From NCBI GenBank assembly GCA_029204225.1, contig CM055109.1, positions 25,916,723 through 25,980,722 on the forward strand: a stretch of 64,000 bases of DNA, written 5' to 3'. Of the stretch, positions 33,301 through 44,735 are shown in pieces; the stretch's first letter is position 1, and every line of letters begins with the position of its first letter. A model generated the notes under the pieces. The model had not been told where the DNA came from. It saw only the letters and a program-made list of their open reading frames with translations, and did not search any database. Source of the DNA: Diphasiastrum complanatum (taxonomy: Eukaryota > Streptophyta > Lycopodiopsida > Lycopodiales > Lycopodiaceae). The translations under genes and the position numbers were made by a program.

Positions 33301-35492
33301 GAACAGCTATTAAAGTGAACACCTTCAAAGCTAGCGATTTTCTAGCACACCCTACCTTCAATTAGTAGGAATTATTGCTTTTAACATACCGCTTAGCACG
33401 TAGCAGCAAGGAACAAACAATCATAGGGAAAACTACAGGAACGAACTAGCAGCAAGGGACAAACTATCATAGGGATAACTAGATGCAAGAAAAAATTAGA
33501 GTTTTCTCCCCAAAACCAAAAACTACAGCAAAACAAAATTTCTCTCCAAAATAAAAAACTGCAGCAAAGCAAATTAAGCACCATAAGGAAAAAGAAAATC
33601 TGAACACTGCAGAAGTTGGCACTTACCCTCTCCAAGATTTAAAAAGCTCTACTATCAAGTTTTGAGCAAAGGATCACACAAAGTACACACAACAGAGAAG
33701 AAAAATACATATATACCAAAAAGGCAGTGGAAACAATTGTAATCAATTACATACGATTAAACCTCACAATGATCTATTGATACTAAGCTGAATAAAGTGA
33801 TCTAACTGAACTAACTGATGCTAACTGAAGCTAGCTGAGATTGACTCCAAGCCAAGCAACCGATCAATCATCCAACTGTTGATAATGAGGTGTACATGTC
33901 TATTTGTACTGTCCGAGGATCCATGCGCTAGGCTGGTGTGCCTTCTGGCCTGCAGGGCCCAATCTCACCGAAATGACCAATAAAGATATACAATGCCAAA
34001 TTATGACAGACCGGTCCAAGAACTCAAAAAGTATATAGTCCAAATGACCAATAATATTAAGTGTGGGCCCATGGGCCATGGTCCATATAGTTATCCCTGT
34101 GCATGATATTTTGCCTAGAACTACTATATAAAGAAGCATTTTCAGAGCCTTGATGAGAGGTTCAGTCATTCTTTTCAGGATACACCTAAAAATTAACAAG
34201 TATTGGAAATGGAACAAAGAAATGTCGGATCAACAGGGGAAGACAGATAAATGAACAGAAGTAGCTTTCTCACACTGTAGATGTTTGGAATGTTGGCAAT
34301 CAAGCCTTCTGAACAATGAATCTTCAACAATCTACTGGATTTCTGGACTGCACCTGCCAATATAAGTCTGAACATGGTAGAACAAAACCCTAAAACAGTT
34401 TGGCCCGCCAGAGAATGGGTCACTCTTGGAAAATTGTATTTTTATGGATGATATTTGTAATAGTCATACAGCATGCCTTTTACTTTTTCTGAGATCAGAA
34501 GGTTTTCTGAGAGATTCTATTTCTTCAGAGCATCAACATAACTTTTAATGTTACATTTAGCCTGTGTTTAACTGAATACACCTAAATGAACTACTTGTAG
34601 TTCAAGTCAGTGTCCTTTTAGTGGTACATTTATAGTTGCTTTCCAGGAAAGGTGAAGATAAAGGAACTATATCTTTTTGTCTTGCTAGCAAAGCTTAATC
34701 ATTAATTTTTGATTCTTCTCAGTTCAGGAAATATTTGATAAAAAGTTTTATTTCCTGTAAAATCTGGAATTGTCTCCCTGCAGTAAGATGATGCATAACA
34801 ATTGATTTTGTTGCCATAGTCACCACTATGTATTAGGCAATCATAGACTTATTGTGTTGTGCTTTATTTGATTTGCAGAGAAGAATGGGCAAATGTTTTC
34901 TCCATTGAATTGGTCACAGCGTGTTTCCATAGCGTTAGATATTGCTAATGGGTTAAGCTATCTTCACTTTGAGCATAAATTGCCGCACGGTAACCTCAAG
35001 TCCACCAATGTTCTGCTGGATGGTCCAAATCTTGATGCACGTCTTACTGATTATAGCCTCCATCGGCTAATTACTGTATCTGGAACTGCCAATCAAATAG
35101 TGAATGCGGGTGCTCTTGGTTATCTAGCACCAGAGCTTGCTGATACTAGCAAGCCTAAACCATCAATGAAAGCCGACGTGTATGCATTTGGTGTCATCCT
35201 GCTTGAAATCTTCACTGGAAAAGGTGCTGGAGATATCATATCTGGGAGTTTTGGTGCAGTTAGTTTGGCGGATTGGGTAAAATTACTAGCAGATGAAGGA
35301 AAATCTTCGGATTGCTTTGACCCTTTGATTGTTAGGGATGACAAGGAGCAGAATATATTAAAAACCTCAGTTGAAGAACTCGAAATCGCTCTTCGGTGTC
35401 TGTCGCCAGCTGAAGTGAGGCCTAACATCAAAACTGTGTATGAAGAGCTTGTTGCCATAGGTTCCAACACTCAATTGGGTATGCAAACTTGA
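23260..35492 (+). CDS. GHR1-like: GHR1-like LRR receptor pseudokinase, three coding exons
   Basis: Exons 23260-24358, 24773-26491 and 34879-35492 join in frame into 1143 codons plus TGA; Arabidopsis GHR1 (At4g20940) is about 1053 residues. Domains in order: signal peptide (about 1-34), LRRNT_2 cap (GCPLGWYGVTC), about twenty LRRs, one transmembrane segment (about 682-702) and a kinase-like domain from about 849. The diagnostic stretches RAPAEVLGRSSHGTSYKAT, VKWLREG and HGNLKSTNVLLDG fit the GHR1 family. The VAIK-type Lys is kept (K879) but HRD reads HGN (976-978) and DFG reads DYS (997-999), so it should be catalytically inactive, as GHR1 is considered to be. In Arabidopsis GHR1 acts at the guard-cell plasma membrane as a scaffold in ABA, H2O2 and CO2 stomatal signalling. 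The start is the first ATG after an in-frame TAA at 23209. All splice sites are GT-AG. The same role here is inferred. Confidence 0.88.
24359..24772 (+). other. GHR1-like intron 1 (414 bp)
   Basis: Begins GTGATTTTT and ends ATCATGGCAG. Removing it restores the Gly codon and the continuous LRR consensus NLSG-ELAP. No other feature inside. Confidence 0.9.
24773..26491 (+). CDS. GHR1-like coding exon 2 (LRRs, membrane span, kinase N-lobe)
   Basis: 1719 nt, exactly 573 codons in phase 1. It carries the remaining LRRs, the FxxSSFFPGN cap sequence near residues 640-650, a transmembrane helix (LLLLLFAGLFVLY), a Ser/Pro-rich juxtamembrane linker and the kinase-like N-lobe through GSLEGRLS. It ends just before GTATGCCC at 26492. 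Confidence 0.9.
27421..30466 (-). pseudogene. LTR-less Ty1/copia gag-pol remnant inside intron 2
   Basis: Minus-strand copia in three long frames. 30466-29030: gag (IWKVRMESIM start, UBN2 pattern), CCHC knuckle CYYCSKMGHYASEC, protease DPWWIDLGASSHMT (active-site DSG now DLG), then LWHKRLGHVN. 28989-28537: integrase core with FIDDYSRY, LRSDNGGEF and PQQNGVAERRNRT, catalytic acids kept. 28516-27440: integrase end (FGCICYVH) and RT with intact YVDD (LLLIYVDDIIIS). Frameshifts lie near 29030 and 28530. The element is cut at both ends: no gag start, no RNase H, no LTR, PBS or PPT. The extra N-terminal residues of the 534-codon frame (30545-30467) are intron sequence. It runs antisense to the host gene. 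Confidence 0.92.
31508..31711. repeat. Palindrome-rich GGTACC / CCGCGG block
   Basis: GGTCCCGCGGTAC at 31508 pairs perfectly with GTACCGCGGGACC ending near 31552 around an 18-base loop. Further GGTACC and CCGCGG palindromes continue to 31711, interrupted by an A/T-rich spacer (31590-31650). The whole block could form strong hairpins in an otherwise AT-rich intron. The minus-strand frame here encodes only repeats of Arg-Tyr-Arg/Val-Pro and is rejected as a gene. Confidence 0.7.
32069..32540. repeat. Copy 1 of a diverged intronic repeat, roughly 0.5 kb
   Basis: Shares ordered blocks with 33663-34170: GAGCAAA...TCACA, AGAGAAGA, AGCTGAATAA, CATCCAAC...GATAATGAGGT, GGATCCATG, GGGTCCAAG/CGGTCCAAG, CCATGG and a final GGCATTTT/AGCATTTT. 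Flanking target duplications were not found. Possibly a MITE or LTR remnant. Confidence 0.55.
33663..34170. repeat. Copy 2 of the diverged intronic repeat
   Basis: Same orientation as copy 1 and about 1.6 kb downstream. Short frames in both copies are unrelated to each other and not conserved. A separate 47-bp tandem duplication (AGCAGCAAGG...CATAGGG) lies just upstream at about 33402-33480. Confidence 0.55.
34879..35492 (+). CDS. GHR1-like coding exon 3 (pseudokinase C-lobe)
   Basis: 614 nt ending in TGA at 35490-35492. Encodes LNWSQRVSIALDIANGLSYLH, the altered catalytic loop HGNLKSTN, altered DFG (DYS), an intact GYLAPE activation-segment end and DVYAFGVILLEIFTGK. Frame is continuous with exon 2 after splicing. 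Confidence 0.92.
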
Positions 35493-36087
35493 ATGATTTC
35501 GATGTATTTAAATATCAAACAGGTGTATGGGATTCAAATACAGCATACAGGCCCTGCTACCAAAAGGTGCACAAGGGGTCGTAAGCTTGTCCAGTTAAAT
35601 TGGTTTTTATGCTTTGAACACCTTTTGTGAGATGAATGATTAGCAAAAGCCTGCTGATACAGGATGGATCAAATGAACCTTAGCATTTGAAGCTGGCATG
35701 TGATGAGGAAGGACTAGCTCATCTGAATGAGCCAGATACTGTAACTCTAACAAGACTAACTCATGAGTTTTGTCCATTCCAAGAATTATTTGACACAGTT
35801 CACTTTCTTGCTTACAGTGGTGTCTTTGGTATGATCTTCTGCCATTCTTCATTACCTTTCATGCTGTTGAATAGGAGCATGAACAATTACCGATTAACTA
35901 CATTAGTGCTGCTAGAAAAAAGATAAGCTTAGTGAGGATTGATCTGAGCTGACCAGTCACTAGTAGTAATCAGCTCCCCTCAACACAGTCCAGATACAGC
36001 GACTGTTTCAAAATGAAGCATCAGTTTATGCATCCTCAATCTGGATGCAATATTAGGGGATTTGCATAAATTGTGGGACAAATGGGG

Positions 36088-36091
<4 letters not shown>

Positions 36092-36143
<52 letters not shown>
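36092..36143. repeat. TC microsatellite
   Basis: A perfect TC run of about 52 bp. Confidence 0.95.
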
Positions 36144-36145
<2 letters not shown>

Positions 36146-36630
36146 GGATGGTACGACGTTCTAGCAGACCCTATCATGCTCAGTTTGCAGATTTGTGGAA
36201 GCACAAATTATTTACCTAAATGACCTTATGTAAACCCATACTTCTAATTTAGCCATTGATCTTTGATAGGAAATATTCATCCTAAATCTAATGGACATGA
36301 TTCAACACTGGATGAAACTTCTTCCACACGCCAAACTGGATGGGTTTCTGTAAGCATATCCATTTGGCCTTAAAGAAGACTATATATACCTCATATGCTA
36401 CACCAACTTTCACCCTACCAACGACTGATGAGGAGTTTACACCTCTTCTCTTCCTCTTCTTCCAAGCAAAGTGATGGATTGTTGAATTGGTATGTCTCTA
36501 TATGCCTCATGCTCTTCAGCTTTATGTATTACAGTTGTATGTATGATGGATAATTTATGCTTAGATATGTCACTGGGCAGCGAGCTAACTCCCATGATTT
36601 ACTACTAATTTTTTTCAAAAAAATGATAGT

Positions 36631-36812
36631 AAGGTCGGTGTTGGTTTTCCAACCTTGTTTGACATTGTTTATAGCATCATGTAATGCTTAGAATGCGATG
36701 GATATGTCACGTTTTGCTTGCAAGGCCAGTGCTGGTTTTCTAGCCTTATTTGGAATATTTTTTGCATCATGTTATGCATAGAAAGCTATACACATGTCAA
36801 GTTCTGGTATAA
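36631..36812. repeat. Diverged tandem duplication, 91-bp unit
   Basis: Units starting AAGGTCGGTG (36631) and AAGGCCAGTG (36722) share GGTTTTC, GCATCATGT and ATGTCA blocks in order. Confidence 0.65.
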
Positions 36813-37554
36813 GGATACATGAGTATATGAGCAACGATGGAACATGGATCTATTATACACTTATTCTTGCCCTGATTGTGACCTCTTGTCCTAGCAAACC
36901 GATGATGGTATTACGACATAGTGAACTGTTATTTGCTATATTTTTTTGTCTTACATTTGTCACATTATAAGCTGTAGGGACAATGATTTGCTATGATGAA
37001 TACATTGACCAATTCTTGGAATGTTAAACTTGTTTAGCATATATGGTTTCTATCGTTTCAAAAAAAAGTTCAAGATAGAATGAAAGCATGTTGATTCAAT
37101 TAGGCATACACAAATATATGTGTTTCATACTTACACTTTAATAGGGCTAAGATACACATTTGGCTCACAAGATTGAGCTTTACGGTCATTAAAAGTACTC
37201 CTTTTGGCCTCTTATTTGTGTAGACATAACACTAGCATAATAGACAAGTGAAGATTTGCTTTTTGATAATAGCAAGAAATCACTAGATGAAGGGCAGTCT
37301 TAATGGAAGGCTACTTATAGCTTATGGATTTCAATTTTGCAATTTGAATAGTACAATATGTGCCAAAATCCATTGTCACAAGACTAAAACATTTCTATTG
37401 CATATTAGATAAAAAAAAATTTACTATACGGAAGTGTCATGGCATGATGCATCACCACAGGGAAGTCCAGGTTCAAAAAACTTACCTATTCTTTACTAAG
37501 ATTTATGTTTGAATGATTGCCGCTCATAAGTGAACTAATGTCGGGATTGCTATC

Positions 37555-37671
<117 letters not shown>

Positions 37672-38297
37672 AGGCCAAGGTAGCTTCAACTATTTGATTT
37701 TTCAATTGCATGACATTGACAAGTTGAACATTTATAATTTCTCCTCTCTCATCACGTAGGTATATGATTGAATTATGATTTTATGGCACGTGTGGCAGTC
37801 CATGGCACACACATGTTTCTATTTCTATTTGTTTTATCGTATCTTCATATCACCTTTTCAAAGTTGTGTCATCCTTTTCTCGCTCTCAACGTGAATTTAT
37901 CACTAATAATATTTTGATTTCTAGATCATTATCTTTAATGGTTTTGTTACCCAATGCTTTAATACTTTTCTTGCAAGTTGGTCATTTTTAGTTTCTTATT
38001 CATTATGCACATAAAAAAAAAAACCATTGATACGTAATGTTGATATACATTATCAAATTTTCAAAGAATCTAAGTTTGTAGTAAGCATAAGCTTCAATCA
38101 TGCAATATGAGATTGACAACAAATACACATCATTATGTCAACTTTGCACAAACCTTAATCCAAATCATGTGATAAAATCTAGTTGCATGGGTAGGTAGGC
38201 AAAAAATTTGAGACTTTCTACACATGGATTTTCTATGATGGATATAGGTCATTAAATATTTCTTGCATTTGTTTTCATGAAAATTACACTTGATGAT

Positions 38298-39112
38298 GCA
38301 CAATGGAAAAAAAGTAGATTGGTAGTTGCACTATCATAATGCTTAAAATAGTAAATAGCTCAAAGACTATTTATCGAATTTATATGACATTGCAATGTCA
38401 ACATCTTGATTGCACCCATCAAAAACTAGTTCTAGTTCAAGAAATTTCAATGTTTAACATTTGAAACTGTTTGATATCAAATGAATAATAGCTAAAAACC
38501 AATTTGTGATATCCTACATTGGGTTTTTTTCTTTCTTTCTTTGTGGCCTAATTTGCTACTAGAGAACTATGTACAAACACACATACATTCACAAGCCTTT
38601 TGTACAATAGGCTAACACATTATGTTATCCACCCTGTAGAGTGAACTTTACAACATGACATGTAGACATGATATATTCTATCATGAAGCTCAATGGAAGA
38701 CAATTTTGGGCACATTGGTATTTGCGTCATCATAATGTTTAAGATAATAACTAGCTAAAAGAATATCTATTGAAGTATATGACATTGCAAAGTCAGCATT
38801 TTGATTCCATCAAAACATAGAACTATAAGAAATTTCAAAGTTTAACATTTGGAGCTATTTAATTATCAAATGAAATGTAGCAAGAAACTGATTTGTGTTA
38901 TCCCTATATTTGGGCTTTTTATTTTGTTTTATTTTATGTATTTATTCTCCAAGCCATAATTGCTACTAGAAAACTATGTACAAACGAACATATATTCACA
39001 AGGTTTTTTGTACAGTAGCCTTGCCAATTATGCTTCTCCACCCTATAGTTGAACACTACAACATGGCATGTACACATGAATTATTTTATAACAAAGCTCA
39101 ATGGAAGACAAT
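38298..39112. repeat. Tandem duplication of about 400 bp, two copies plus a stub
   Basis: Units start at GCACAATGG (38298), GCTCAATGG (38688) and, as a truncated third, GCTCAATGG (39096). Shared blocks in order include ATCATAATG, ATGACATTGCAA, AAGAAATTTCAA, TTTAACATTTG, CTATGTACAAAC, TTTTGTACA and ACAACATG. Confidence 0.8.
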
Positions 39113-41187
39113 TTATTGTACTTCTCTTTTTAGGCATTAATTTCTCCAATATTTTATGCTAACAACCAAACAAAATTGGTTAGGTAGTTTCATATGATTT
39201 TAGTTTATCCATTAAGATAAATCAATTTCCTTTAATAATGACTAATTTGAAAATAAATATTTTCAAAGATAAATCGACTTATAAGAACTCATAAGGGGCG
39301 AAATTACGGGTGTTAGCATATTCATATGTTTTTCTTGTTTGACGATTCAATATTGAATGCCTCAACTATGCAAGTAGTCATGGTAGGCTTTTTTCTCATG
39401 TATCAATTGTCTCTCAAAGAATTTCAAAAGGTTGTAGGTCTAGTTCAAGTACATTTTGCCATTTTTCACATAGGACATACAATTGTTCTCAACGAAATTT
39501 TTAGTTTCTCAATGTTAGCTTTTAAATTACTTCAACATGTTAAATATATGGATTTATGTCGATTATCGATATCAAGATTTGACAACAAGAACATATTTTA
39601 TGACAAAAATGTGGTCATACCTAGAATATGATGCATGACGTTATCAGCTTAGATTGCCTTCTTCGTTGATTTTTGATAAATGGGATACAATGTACATGAA
39701 ACTTTCATTATCAAGTACAAAAGAAATTTTTTTTGTGAAATACATAATGGGGTGTTTATAAGGACATTATGTCTAGTGTAGGAATGACAAATGTTACTAA
39801 AACAAAATGAGATCAAATTTTCTTTGGTATTCATCACACATGGCATAAGTATCGAATATTCAACCATGCAATGCATATGATTTATAAAAAAACTCGATGT
39901 GAGTGTCTAATATTCAAATCCATAAACAATGTAGTATTTTATGTTTGTGATAAATATCAAGAAAAATGTATTTCCACGCACTGATAGACATTGGATGATA
40001 GATATTTGGTTTGTATATAGATTAAATTCCAATTAATAACTTCAATGCCAATCATAGGAGTAATTCACCGCATTATGTATTTCACAAAAAACATTTGTGA
40101 TAAATTGATGCATTTTGTGAAAGCCCTAGAAAAAAAATTCTAGAGCAAGTTCTTTGTATAAGAGATGTTACATGTTTTATTGTAATTGATTTAGATTAAA
40201 AACAGTGATTGTTTTCTTATGAAAGAAAAGAGAGTACACACACTTGGGGAATGATGTAAAATAGCACAATTTTTATTTTCTCTTGAAAAAAAAAAACTTC
40301 AAAAATTGCTCTATTCTATTATTTCAGTACAAGCTAATAACACTAACCTATTGGCTTATTATATTCTACACAAGTGTGCATGAGTGTTTGTGAAATCCAC
40401 ACCGTATTCAAGTGAAATATAAGATACAATACAAGATCAACAAGGTACCTTCAAGCCTGTGGTACATATGTTATACACACAAACCCAAATAGATAACTTA
40501 TTTGCTTACTGACATTCTAAAAGTTTGAAATATTTTGGAAAGTGGAAACAAAAGACAACGATAGTGCAATGGTAGGGGGACATAGGGCTGTCTCTAAAGG
40601 TGTAGAAAAAGACATGACAAGTGTCAGTGTAGAGTTAGAGAGGGGTTTTATACACAATCATGCTATTCCCTCTTTCTTTCTTTTTTGAATTGGATTAATG
40701 ATGAAACTTTGTCACCAACGAGATCTCTCTACATTATGATATTTGTCTTACAAATATCCTCCTTGAAAGGCTAGAAACTCTTGTATATTATTTGGCAACA
40801 TATTTTCAAGAGGGTAATGGCTTACTAGATTAAAAGCTTACTCCAATTTTGAAATTGTCAATTTAAATCAACATATCCATGATAAATTGTGGTTGTTTCT
40901 CTTGTATGTCCTAGTGTCTCTTGTGGTTTGATTTTTCCCTTGCTACCCCCTTGAACTCTAACTACAATGGTATTTCATAATGAAGGGAACATTTTCCTAA
41001 TATAAGAATAGTCACAAAGCCAATAGCAAAACTGGGACTTCCATAGATTAATAGAGTCATAGAAGAAAAACCATGGAAGCAACTCTCCACACAAGCATCA
41101 TAAGCAATTGTATACAACAAAGTCATAATTATAGGCTAAATACTGATTAGGGCTTTAATTAGATACTAACCCATCAGTCTAGTAGTC

Positions 41188-41674
<487 letters not shown>

Positions 41675-44066
41675 TTGGTAAGTATATCATATGGCCAGTA
41701 TGAATTTTTAGTTTTATCCTTTGGTCTAACTAATGGCCCGGCAGCCTTCCAACAGATGATGAATGATATTCTTCGTCCATATCTAGGGAAGTTTCTCGTG
41801 GTATTTTTGGATGACATCTTGATTTATAGTAGGACTCTTGAGGAGCATGAGGCGCATTTGGGTACCGTCTTAGATATTCTAAGGTAGGTCAAGCTTTATG
41901 CTAAGGAGTCTAAGTGTGAATTATTTTAGACAAGACTCAAGTACTTCGGACACATAAGCTCCAATCGAGGTCTTGAGATCGATTACGATAAGGTCCGGAA
42001 AGTTCATGATTGGTTTATTTTGAAAACCATTAGGGAAGTTAAATTTTTTTTGGGGCAAGTTTTCCATAAATTCATTAAAGACTATGTCATAATTGCATTG
42101 CCTCTAACGAATCTTATTAAGGGAGTGAAGAAAGCTAAAAGAAAAACTAAAAAGGGTAATAAGAAAAAAGCTGAAAGGCGTTCAAAAATTCGTCCACTTG
42201 TTACTTGGATCGATGGACTTAATCAAAGCTTTGAGGCTTTGAAGATGTTAATGTCTACAGCCCCTATCTAACAAATAGAGGACCCTAGCAGACCTTTCCT
42301 GGTGGAAATGGATGCTAGTGACTACGCGGTGGGTGCAGTCCTTTACCAGGATGGTAGACACCATTGTGGCTTTCAAAAGCAAGAAGTTGGACTCAGTTCA
42401 AAGTATGTATTCTACTTATGAGAAGGAATTTTTTGTTGTCATCCATGCGTTAAATATCTGGAGACATTATTGATACAAATCTAAAGTCCTGGTTATGATG
42501 GATAACCAGTATGTTAAGTATATCTGTGATGCCTCAGCCCTTAGGCATTAGGCCCGTTGGTCGAAACTCATACATGAGTTTGAATTCGACATTAAGTACC
42601 ATTGAGGTACATCGAATTGTGTTGTTGATACTTTGAGCTGGATTGGAGAGGTTAATTAGTTATTCTATGCAGAGTTCCAATTCGAGTTATATCTTTCTCC
42701 GCGAGATCTTTGTCGGACCGATGAGTTTTTCAGTCGTATTTGGAAAGAAGTCCTAGCAAGAAGCTCTTTTGTGAGAAATAATCTTGGAAAGCAGGATTCG
42801 AAGAAGTCTCGTGAAGAGAAGATACTTGTTGATTATTCCATTAGGAATGGTTTACTTTTTTGTAGAGGAAAAGTTTGTGTGCCAGATATTGCAAACATTA
42901 GGGCCCAAATCTTGCATGAGTGCCACGATAGCCCCAGTGTGGGACAACTCAGTATACAGAGAGGACACTTGACCTTGTAAAGAAAGAATTTTACTGGCCA
43001 AAAATGAAAGGTCGTGTCGAGGCTTATGTTCAAAAGTGTGAACAAAGCAGAAAGACTCAAAGCAGCTGGTCTATTACATCCGTTGGAAATTCCCAACAAG
43101 AAGTGGGAAAGTATTTCCATGGATTTTCTGGTTGGAATTCCCAAGTTTGGAAAGAATCACGATGCCAGTTGGGTAGTAGTTGATAGGCTTACAAAATGAC
43201 GCAATTTATTCCAACCAAAATCACTAAAGCTTAAGAACTTGCACAACTCTTCGTTGAAAAGTTGTTTAGGTTGTATGGTTTGTCGAATGATATTGTTAGT
43301 GATCGTGATTCCAAGTTCACTGGCAAGTTCTGGCAAGCAGTCTTTGAGAGACTAGAAACTACCTTAAGTCTTTCGTCTACGGATCACCCTTTAAAATCAG
43401 ATTGGAAAAAGTACCTCCCAATGGTTGAGTTCGCATACAATAATATGAAGCATTCTTCCACTGGTAGTGCCTTGTACGGCTTTCAGCCCCGTTCCCCAAT
43501 CTTCGTTGGACTCAAAGGTCTGAAGGTACAAGTTGCAGCGGATTTCTTGCATGATATGCAAGAAATGTTGTAGGTGGCTAGGGAAAGCATTAGATCACCC
43601 ATGATCAAGCCCAATTCTATGGTAACCGAAGCTACTCTCCTCAAGAATTTGAGATCAATAATTGGGTGTATCTTAGAATCCCAAAAGACTCTAAGACACT
43701 TCGAATGGAGAAATGTCTGAAATAATCTCCATGTTATAGTTGTCCTTTCAAGATTGTTAACAAGATCGGTCGGGCTTCATATTCACTAGAATGCCCTGTT
43801 GGAACTAAGGTTCATCATGTTAGTCATTTAAAGGAACGACTCTGGTTAAAAAGATAACCTGATTCCAATAGATGATCTAGTGATATTGGAGGATTTGACT
43901 GCTTTTGTACCTTATGAACATGACCGGATCATGGATACCCAACGTCATCAGCTAAGAAATCGTTTGATTTCTGAATATTTCATTCGTTGGAAAGGTAAGT
44001 CAAATGATGAGGACACCTAGAAGAGGGAAGACGTTTGAGACTTAGATTCCCTAGTTTTCTCCCATA
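41675..44066 (+). pseudogene. Ty3/gypsy (chromovirus-like) RT-RNase H-integrase-chromodomain remnant
   Basis: Plus-strand order: RT from [13 protein letters not shown] through [10 protein letters not shown] (YxDD-type motif intact) to a lesion at 41885; RNase H start (LVEMDASDYAVGAVL, about 42300); integrase zinc region (ILHECHDSP) with mutations; core (DFLVGIPKFGKNHDASW, IVSDRDSKF); then DHP joined directly to SDWKKYLPMVEFAYN. That last junction deletes the segment with the third catalytic Glu that the related inverted copy still partly has. Near 43930-44020 a chromodomain-like FIRWKGKSNDED is visible. At least ten stops or shifts. The 5' end is lost and the 3' end abuts an LTR at 44067. Confidence 0.9.
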
Positions 44067-44067
44067 C

Positions 44068-44720
44068 TGACTCTGATTACCTTCTGGATTTCAGTGTTCG
44101 GTAAAAGCGCTAGTTGTAAGGCCGCTTTCAAAAATTTTAACTTGGCACATAGCTGAGGGTCGTATCCCGGGACGCCAGCAGTATGCTGTCGGGACCATTT
44201 GGTCCAGGAACTGGTTGTTTCCATATCTGTCACGGCTTGTGGTTCTGAGTGTTCCTTGCATGAACGTGAATGGATTAAGCTCTTGGGGAACGGGCTCTAA
44301 CCTGTCGGCTGAGTTGGATGGCTTGCTTGGGTGGACGTTACCTGTTTATGGCTGTCCATTCTGGCGTGGCGCCAGGTTGGCTTCCAACGCTCGTGACGAA
44401 GCTTTCAGTTGGTTAAGTTTGATGTAAGTCAGACCGCTTGCTTGGAATGGATGTTACTCGTTTGTAACGAAGCTTCGAGTTGGTTAAGTTTGATGTATGT
44501 CGGGCGACTTGCTTGGAGGGAAGTCACCCACATCGGGACCCCCGATTTGGCATGGCGCCATGTTGGATCTCAACGTTGGTTTTCGGAACTTCAAGTTGGT
44601 TAAGTCTGATCGTTGTTGGCGAGTTGGCTGCTTGTATGTCAAGTGGGTTTGGATGGCAAGAGTTGAAGGCTGGGAAGCTAAGTCATGGTTCCCGGCTCCC
44701 TTTGGGATGCCTGCGCTACA
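44068..44720 (+). repeat. Truncated 5' LTR of a non-autonomous LTR element
   Basis: Matches 47581-48233 base for base in length (653 bp) with about 19 differences counted by eye (about 97% identity). It ends CTACA, two bases before a primer-binding site. The other LTR extends about 571 bp further to the left, so this copy has lost its 5' half where the gypsy remnant joins. It contains three internal iterations of a GTTGGTTAAGT block (44409, 44481, 44596). Confidence 0.85.
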
Positions 44721-44722
44721 TG

Positions 44723-44735
44723 TGGTATCAGAGCC
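44723..44735 (+). other. Primer-binding site of the non-autonomous element
   Basis: TGGTATCAGAGCC, complementary to initiator methionine tRNA, two bases after the LTR end. It defines orientation as plus. Confidence 0.92.

Larger units (their letters stand above)
26492..34878 (+). other. GHR1-like intron 2 (8387 bp, TE-loaded)
   Basis: Donor GTATGC at 26492 and acceptor TTTGATTTGCAG ending at 34878. The join gives a Glu codon and the continuous kinase-like sequence GRLSEKNGQ. In Arabidopsis GHR1 the equivalent protein position is also a short variable linker. Contents: 26492-27420 noncoding; 27421-30466 an antisense copia remnant; 30467-31500 noncoding, with an unrecognised minus-strand frame at 31143-31382; 31508-31711 a palindrome-rich block; 32069-34170 two diverged repeats. 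Splicing must span all of these. Confidence 0.85.
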
